Part shown: piece after piece, positions 58,555 to 64,000 of the stretch
How the letters are laid out: every line of letters begins with the position of its first letter
How positions within the stretch are numbered: position 1 is the first letter of the stretch
Source: Hevea brasiliensis
Taxonomy: Eukaryota > Streptophyta > Magnoliopsida > Malpighiales > Euphorbiaceae
NCBI RefSeq assembly: GCF_030052815.1
Contig: NW_026614695.1
Coordinates: 1,238,256 to 1,302,255, forward strand
Direction: 5' to 3'
DNA length: 64,000 bases
Notes under the pieces: model-generated
Seen by the model: the letters and a program-made list of their open reading frames with translations, nothing else
What the model was told of the DNA's origin: nothing
Databases searched by the model: none
Made by a program: the position numbers and the translations under genes

Positions 58555-58883
58555 TGTGTTATTGATTGGCAACACTATATTATTCAATTATTTGATTAAA
58601 TTGTGTTATTGATTGGCAAAACTGTATTATTCAGTTATTTGATCAAATTGTGTTATTGATTGGCAACACTTTATTATTCAGTTATTTGATCAAATGGTGT
58701 TATTGATTGGCAAAACTATATTATTCAGTTATTTGATCAAATGGTGTTATTGATTGGCAAAACTGTGTTATTCAATTGTTTGATCAAATGGTGTTATTGA
58801 TTGGCAAAACTATATTATTCAGTTATTTGCTCAAATGGTGTTATTGATTGGCAAAACTGTGTTATATAATTGTTTGATCAAAT
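58555..58883 (+). repeat. 47-bp tandem array, seven copies
   Basis: Seven units (329 bp) of TGTGTTATTGATTGGCAAAA followed by CTATATTATTCAGTTATTTGATCAAAT, with few differences. Absent from the other LTRs, so it arose in this copy or its direct lineage. Confidence 0.95.
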
Positions 58884-58992
58884 TTGTGTTATATGAACTT
58901 TGTAAATTGTGAAATGAAATTGTGAACTATTTGATTTGTGAATTGTCAATAAAAGATTTATATATCGCATTTCAAATTTTTATTGTGCACCA

Positions 58993-59011
58993 CTGAGTAA
59001 ATTTTACTCAG
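58993..59011 (+). other. Stem-loop in LTR C
   Basis: CTGAGTA-AATTT-TACTCAG after GCACCA; a longer stem than in B at the same place. Confidence 0.7.
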
Positions 59012-60530
59012 CGATAGCTTTTCATTACCGCCGAGGTAGATAGATCGATGTGGAAGCATACTAGATCGCTAATGCTATATTGAGAGTTCTTCGCATATTG
59101 AGTATACCATATTTTTCATTTTGTATTGTAAATGTATGTTCATCGTATGTATATAGTGTTCTTGGTTTTGAGCATTGTAAATTAAAATTGTACATTGAAG
59201 TTGTAAAATAAATTGTGAATTATTTTGGCTTGTAAAATTTGGAATATATTCCTTTTATCTCACTTTGAAAATCAAAAATTATTATAGATTTGAGTTGAGA
59301 AACATATTGTGTTGATTAAATGTTGGAGTTTGAGATTGAGAAATATATTTGAAGTGCTTTTTACAGGTTTTTGAAGAACTATTTTATTCAAAATACGTAT
59401 GGCACTCGCCAAAATTTTACAGAATTTACTAATAATTCAAATGTGTTAGTGCTTTCCCTTCGCTAAATTTTTTTTTAACACCAGAAATAATGCTCACCAT
59501 CAGAAAAGAAGTAAGAAAAGTTTTAAAATCCCTTGTAGTGTCTTTAATGGGTTATCAGTGAGACGGTTGGTAATTCATTAGGTATACTATGGGATCATGT
59601 TATGCCTTACAGAGGGGTAGGGTGTGTCATTCTGAATCCAGAAAATGACCATTTGAACAAGATAACTTAGAATGAGTATAACTTGAACTAGAAAACTCCA
59701 AATGAGATTAATTTTGACTTGTTGGAAGCCCGAGACATAGGAGAACAATTCATATGGAGAACTTAAAGCCAAATTATGATCCTAACTCAACCAAATTGCT
59801 AGAAAATTTGGTCCGTAAGACTGCCTTGGTTCGATCAACTCAAATCCTGAACATTTAGGTACCCGACCAGTTTTGGAAAAATTGCCATAACTCAAGCTAT
59901 AAAATTGTGAATGAAGTAATTCTAAAGCCAAAATTTACATAAGATATAGAACTACAATTTCTCTCTTTTGACCCGAACCCAGATCTTAAGGCAACTTCGG
60001 GAAATTGTTAGAACACGTTAGAAAAGACAATGTTGGAATTCTTACAATCCAAAGACAATTGCCTTATGACCTCCGATAATTAATAGGTCATAACGTTTTC
60101 TAGAAAACTCCAATTGAAGTGAATGAAATTGAACTGGAAACCTAAGATAAAGGCCTAAAACTTTATTTTAGGGATTTAAATCAGATTTTGAGCCTAAGAT
60201 GCTTGGATGTGGGATGCAAATTTTAGTGAAAATCCTGACCTGGAATAGTAATTGCTAATTTAACCATAACTAGAGTTATAAAACTTCAAATTGACTGATT
60301 CAAAAAAGGAAATTAATGCTAAGACATAAAAGAACAACTTCCATGAAGGAAGTTTGGCCAAAAAGATTTGGCATCTTGGCCAGATTGCTAGGGGAAGTTA
60401 AAGCATAGATTCTGGAATTCATGAAATCTTTATAAAATGACTTGGAATGTGAAATATACTCAACATAAATGGATTGATGAACACATAAAGCATATGAAAA
60501 TGTAATTGTGACTTATGTTCCCATCATAAA

Positions 60531-63500
60531 TGTCACACCCTACTCCCCCGTAAGATGTAACATGATCCCGTAGTACACCTAATGAATTACCATACTTCGC
60601 CTACCGATAACCCATTAGGTATACTACAAGGGATTTTAAAACAATTTTCGTGAAATTTAAATCATCGATTAAAATCTGGTGTTATAAAATTTTTTTCAAA
60701 ATTTCGGCAAAGTGCCGGCTGTATTTTGAGAAAACAATTCTTCAAACCTGAAAAGGAAAACACTCCCCATATGTTTTCTTAAATACAACTCCAATAAACT
60801 TCATTTCATCTCACAACTCAATCTCAATAATCAAGTCATTTCATTTTCAAACCAACCTCATCATAAAGAAACATTTCATTGATTACAAGACTCAAAAATT
60901 AATATTACAAAACTATACAAGTAAATGAAATCTCAATTTTACATTTACAATAATTTACATTTAATTACATACCAAAATATTTTACAAGAGTTTTTATACA
61001 ACTGCTCAAATAATTTACAAACATATTATTACATGCATACATCAAAACCTATGGACATGGGTATACCTATGATATACCCGAGTCGATTCAATGTCTCTTC
61101 AAAGAAGCTTACTCAATTGCTCTATGCTCTTTTTACTCGCACAAAGATACAAAGCTATCACGAGTGGTGAACTCAAGAGTGCACAACTATAACTTAAAAC
61201 ATAGTTCAATATACCTTAACAAAAATTACAAAGAATTAATTTGAAAACTGATACTCATCAAATTCCAAAACTCAAAATATTCATTGCCAATAATATAAAT
61301 CATTTGTATAAAATGACTTTGATCACGAAATTCAAATTATCAAATCATAACTAACTATTTAAGGTAATTCCAACAAAATCAATTATACATAAATCATAAT
61401 TGAAATCACAATTCTTTACTATGCAAAACATTCTTTATCTCAAAAGCCATTCTTTATCTCAAAAATCATTCTTTATCTCACTAACTATGCAAGACTAATC
61501 CGAAAGGGCCATCTTCGGGGTGATTCTAACTCCCTATGGTCAGGGAGGTCGAATCGGATTCTAACTCCCTATGGTCGGGAGGTCGAATCATCGTGCATAG
61601 TACACATCACAATAATGAATCTTCTGAAAGGGCCATAACATAAAAAATTTAGATCTAACCTTTAATAAGAGTAGAATCTAAGCCTATGCACGTACCATGG
61701 TAATCAAAACTCAACTAACTCCATTGTCTTCTTAACAAATTAGAGAGACTGTAATAACCTAGTCAAGCATCTATAGTGAGATATAAAATAATATCACAAT
61801 CCTTTTAGTGAGCATAAATCACAATACAATTCGATTCAAAGTCAATTCTAATATCCAATAATTTTTATGCTCATCACAATTCAAATCATAAATTTGCATT
61901 TTTCCATACAAATTGCCCATCACAATTCAAAATATGTTCTATCACAATTTTCCAAAACATAATTTATTCAATTCACAATAATGCTTAATACTTGTGGAAA
62001 TACCATTTCACAAAGCTAAATTCATACATACTATAACAATTTCAATAATCATTGAGTTAAATCCAATGCTTGTCAAACATAATACATAAGAAAAATATAT
62101 CATTTAATCATATGAAATATTCAGAACAAAAACGCTTAAAACTAGTTGTGCACAAACCTCGATAAATGTCTCTTGGCCCCGACTGTTTCCTTCCTTCCCG
62201 AGTTTTTGCTAATGAAATATACAATTTAAAGTGTTTCAAGATCATTTAAACCGCTCTAAGAATAAGGCTTAATAATTAATTTATTGAATTCTATTATTTT
62301 TCTTAGTCAACCTAAAATGTTGACCCTCGATGCACTCTCGATGAATTAGGTTTAATGTCAATATGTCACATTTTATAGCCTTTTAGTGTTGGTACATGTT
62401 ACCAAATTCACTTTTAAGTATATTGCATTTTATTGCAATTTGCCGGATTTCGATGTACTATTTTGACCTAGCCAGACAACCTAGTTCCTCATTTAGTTTT
62501 GGTCCAAACTACAAACTTGTAGGTCTATGTCTTATTGCACGGGACAAAAATTTCAGGTCATTCTGGAGTTGTGTAGACCAAGTTATGGTCAATTTACCAA
62601 TGCTAAATGGAATGCACCAAAAATGGTAACTTTAGGTCATTTTTAGGTCACTTTTGGTCTGGCTAGTTTTGGTATCTGAAATTGTGCAAGCTATTTGGCT
62701 TGGTTCTGGCCATTTCTAGGCTTTGGTGTCTTTATAAGAGTTGTAGATCTATGTCTAAACTATTCATGGTAAAAATTTCAGGTCAATTGACCTGTTTTGA
62801 GTGAGTTATGGCTAAAACACTAACTGCTGCCTAAATGGTTAATTTTCAGGCTTTCAAGTCACTAATCCAGATTTGGTCATTTTTCAAGTCACCTTCTAGG
62901 CAGAATTTAGGTAAGCTTTCTTCATGAAAGTTGGCAAATTTTGTGCCTAGTTTTACCTCCAATTGGTCTCATACTAATTGAAGTCACACATTTAAGGTTC
63001 TAAGCTAAAACATACACTGCCCTTCTACACCCTTTTCAAACACCAAACCAAACACAAGTTTACTAATTACATCTTCATTTACCCACCATATTCTACATTT
63101 GGCACTAACCCAAACCATTCCATTCTCTACATTATAGGTCAACTTGGACAGAATATAACCACTTCAAATAGACCAAATGCAGTCACCATTCACAAAGTTC
63201 AAGCCCAATAATGTATACACATAAATACTTCTAATCATCACACAAACTTCCATCATTAAATTATATACCTATCACTACTATTCCACACACATATATGCTG
63301 CCAAATTTTTGTACAATATTTAAACAACATTTCATGAAATTCAAAATTAAAAATTTCCATTTTGAGGCTGCCCAAAAATAATACACATAAGAATAATACA
63401 TACACATCAACTTCCATTTTCACTTTTCGTTTACTATCCAACTTCACACATGGAATTCAACTTCAATACAATTAAACATTTAATTCAACATCTCAAACTA

Positions 63501-64000
63501 CCATCTACATGCACAAGCAGAAGCTATACAATATGAAGTTCCATGAGCTGCCAAAACTAAGGTTCACTCAATACTCTGATCATTTCCTCAATTTTTCAGC
63601 AATTCAGCTTACCCAAAGCTCAATGGTTAAGGATTAGTGAAGGAAAATGGAAAGATTAAACACTAACCTTTATTTGAAGCTTGCATAAACCTCACTCAAA
63701 TTCCTCTTTTGCTTCCTACATACTGCTTACATGAGGTAAGCACAAGTTCTTATTGAAGGCACATTTTATGGTTTTATGTGGAAAATGGTGAGAGGGTGAG
63801 GCTTTGATTGAAACCTTCCATGGAGATTTTGAGAGAATATACTTGTTGACCATGGTTGTGCAAAATGAAGAAACAGAATGCCCCAGAAGTAGTCATTTAC
63901 ATATCCACTTATGGGTATTTATATGGTCCACTAATTCTCCACTGCAGTCCCACTTAATTGATGATTAACTGATTATAATGAATTCAAAGTTATCATAATT
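60531..64000 (-). mobile_element. LTR F of the long-LTR chromovirus family, minus strand, incomplete
   Basis: Begins TGTCACACCCTACTCC, the reverse of type II ends (GGAGTAGGGTGTGACA), right after ATAAA in LTR A. In reverse it matches C: terminal GGATCATGTTACATCTTACG, stem-loop region (61130-61185), GTTTGTGCACAA (62145), modules (62575-62850), and a donor-like AAGGTTAGTG (63661-63670). It runs off the window, so solo LTR and full element cannot be told apart. Confidence 0.82.

Larger units (their letters stand above)
55611..59629 (+). mobile_element. Solo LTR C (4.02 kb), type II, nested in LTR A
   Basis: TGTAACACCC...GGTGTGTCA with exact TSD TTCTG (55606-55610, 59630-59634). No interior domain. 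Holds the 5S-like block (55784-55820), donor-like GTGGTAAGTATG (56488), modules (57316, 57538), a 47-bp array (58555-58883), stem-loop (58993-59011) and acceptor-like TTTTTACAG (59365). Confidence 0.88.
54351..60530 (+). repeat. 3' LTR of element A, split by C and cut by F
   Basis: Segments 54351-55610 and 59635-60530. The start has drifted to TATAATGCCC. It holds the 5S-like block (54521-54556) and donor-like site (55268). Matching 35355-36552 of the 5' LTR shows that its final ~1.1 kb lies beyond insertion F, outside the window. Confidence 0.82.

Noticed and set aside
58555..58883. CRISPR-like array
   Set aside because: The 47-bp units are contiguous with no variable spacers, in a plant retrotransposon LTR.

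Overview
The window looks like a repeat-rich, intergenic part of a eudicot plant genome: AT-rich and built almost entirely from nested transposable elements. I could support no host protein-coding gene, rRNA, tRNA or CRISPR array. The species cannot be fixed by reading; a woody eudicot would fit, but that is a guess. Boundaries come from hand alignment of repeats, target-site duplications (TSDs), primer-binding sites (PBS) and polypurine tracts (PPT), and may be off by a few bases.

Layout. (1) 1-6813: a decayed plant LINE whose 3' end is split by a young Ty1/copia element on the minus strand (1826-6744; 203-bp LTRs differing at 3 sites; TSD GTTTG). (2) 6814-10040: AT-rich DNA with a hAT-type MITE-like element (7912-8686) and a TTA microsatellite. 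(3) about 10040-24150: a decayed Gypsy-like element (here 'G') interrupted by a second, long-LTR copia element on the minus strand (13355-22831; TSD GGTAA). (4) 24233-33005: a non-autonomous short-LTR element ('T') with a 40-bp minisatellite, itself split by a 4.45-kb solo LTR ('E', 27326-31778; TSD AACAA). T lies in a dispersed repeat ('R'), of which a second copy sits near 35.1-35.35 kb. (5) 35355-64000: a nest of one long-LTR chromovirus (Gypsy, Tekay/Del-like) superfamily. Element A holds element B (37944-53177), which holds solo LTR D (45020-49306). A's 3' LTR is further split by solo LTR C (55611-59629) and by a minus-strand LTR F that runs off the window end.

How it works together. Only the copia element at 1826-6744 is near-intact: all domains are present, but gag-protease-integrase and RT-RNase H lie in two frames. 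The chromovirus copies keep parts of gag and the end of the chromodomain but have lost reverse transcriptase, so they could move only with helper enzymes.

Main signal. The 3.8-4.5-kb LTRs share unexpected internal architecture: a 5S-rRNA-like internal control region about 170-181 nt from the LTR start, a 5' splice-donor-like site at about 860-917 nt, a roughly 212-bp periodic module, a stem-loop whose two arms change together, and conserved acceptor-like sites near the 3' end. Separately, a longer 5S-rRNA-like fragment lies inside element B at 44157-44224.
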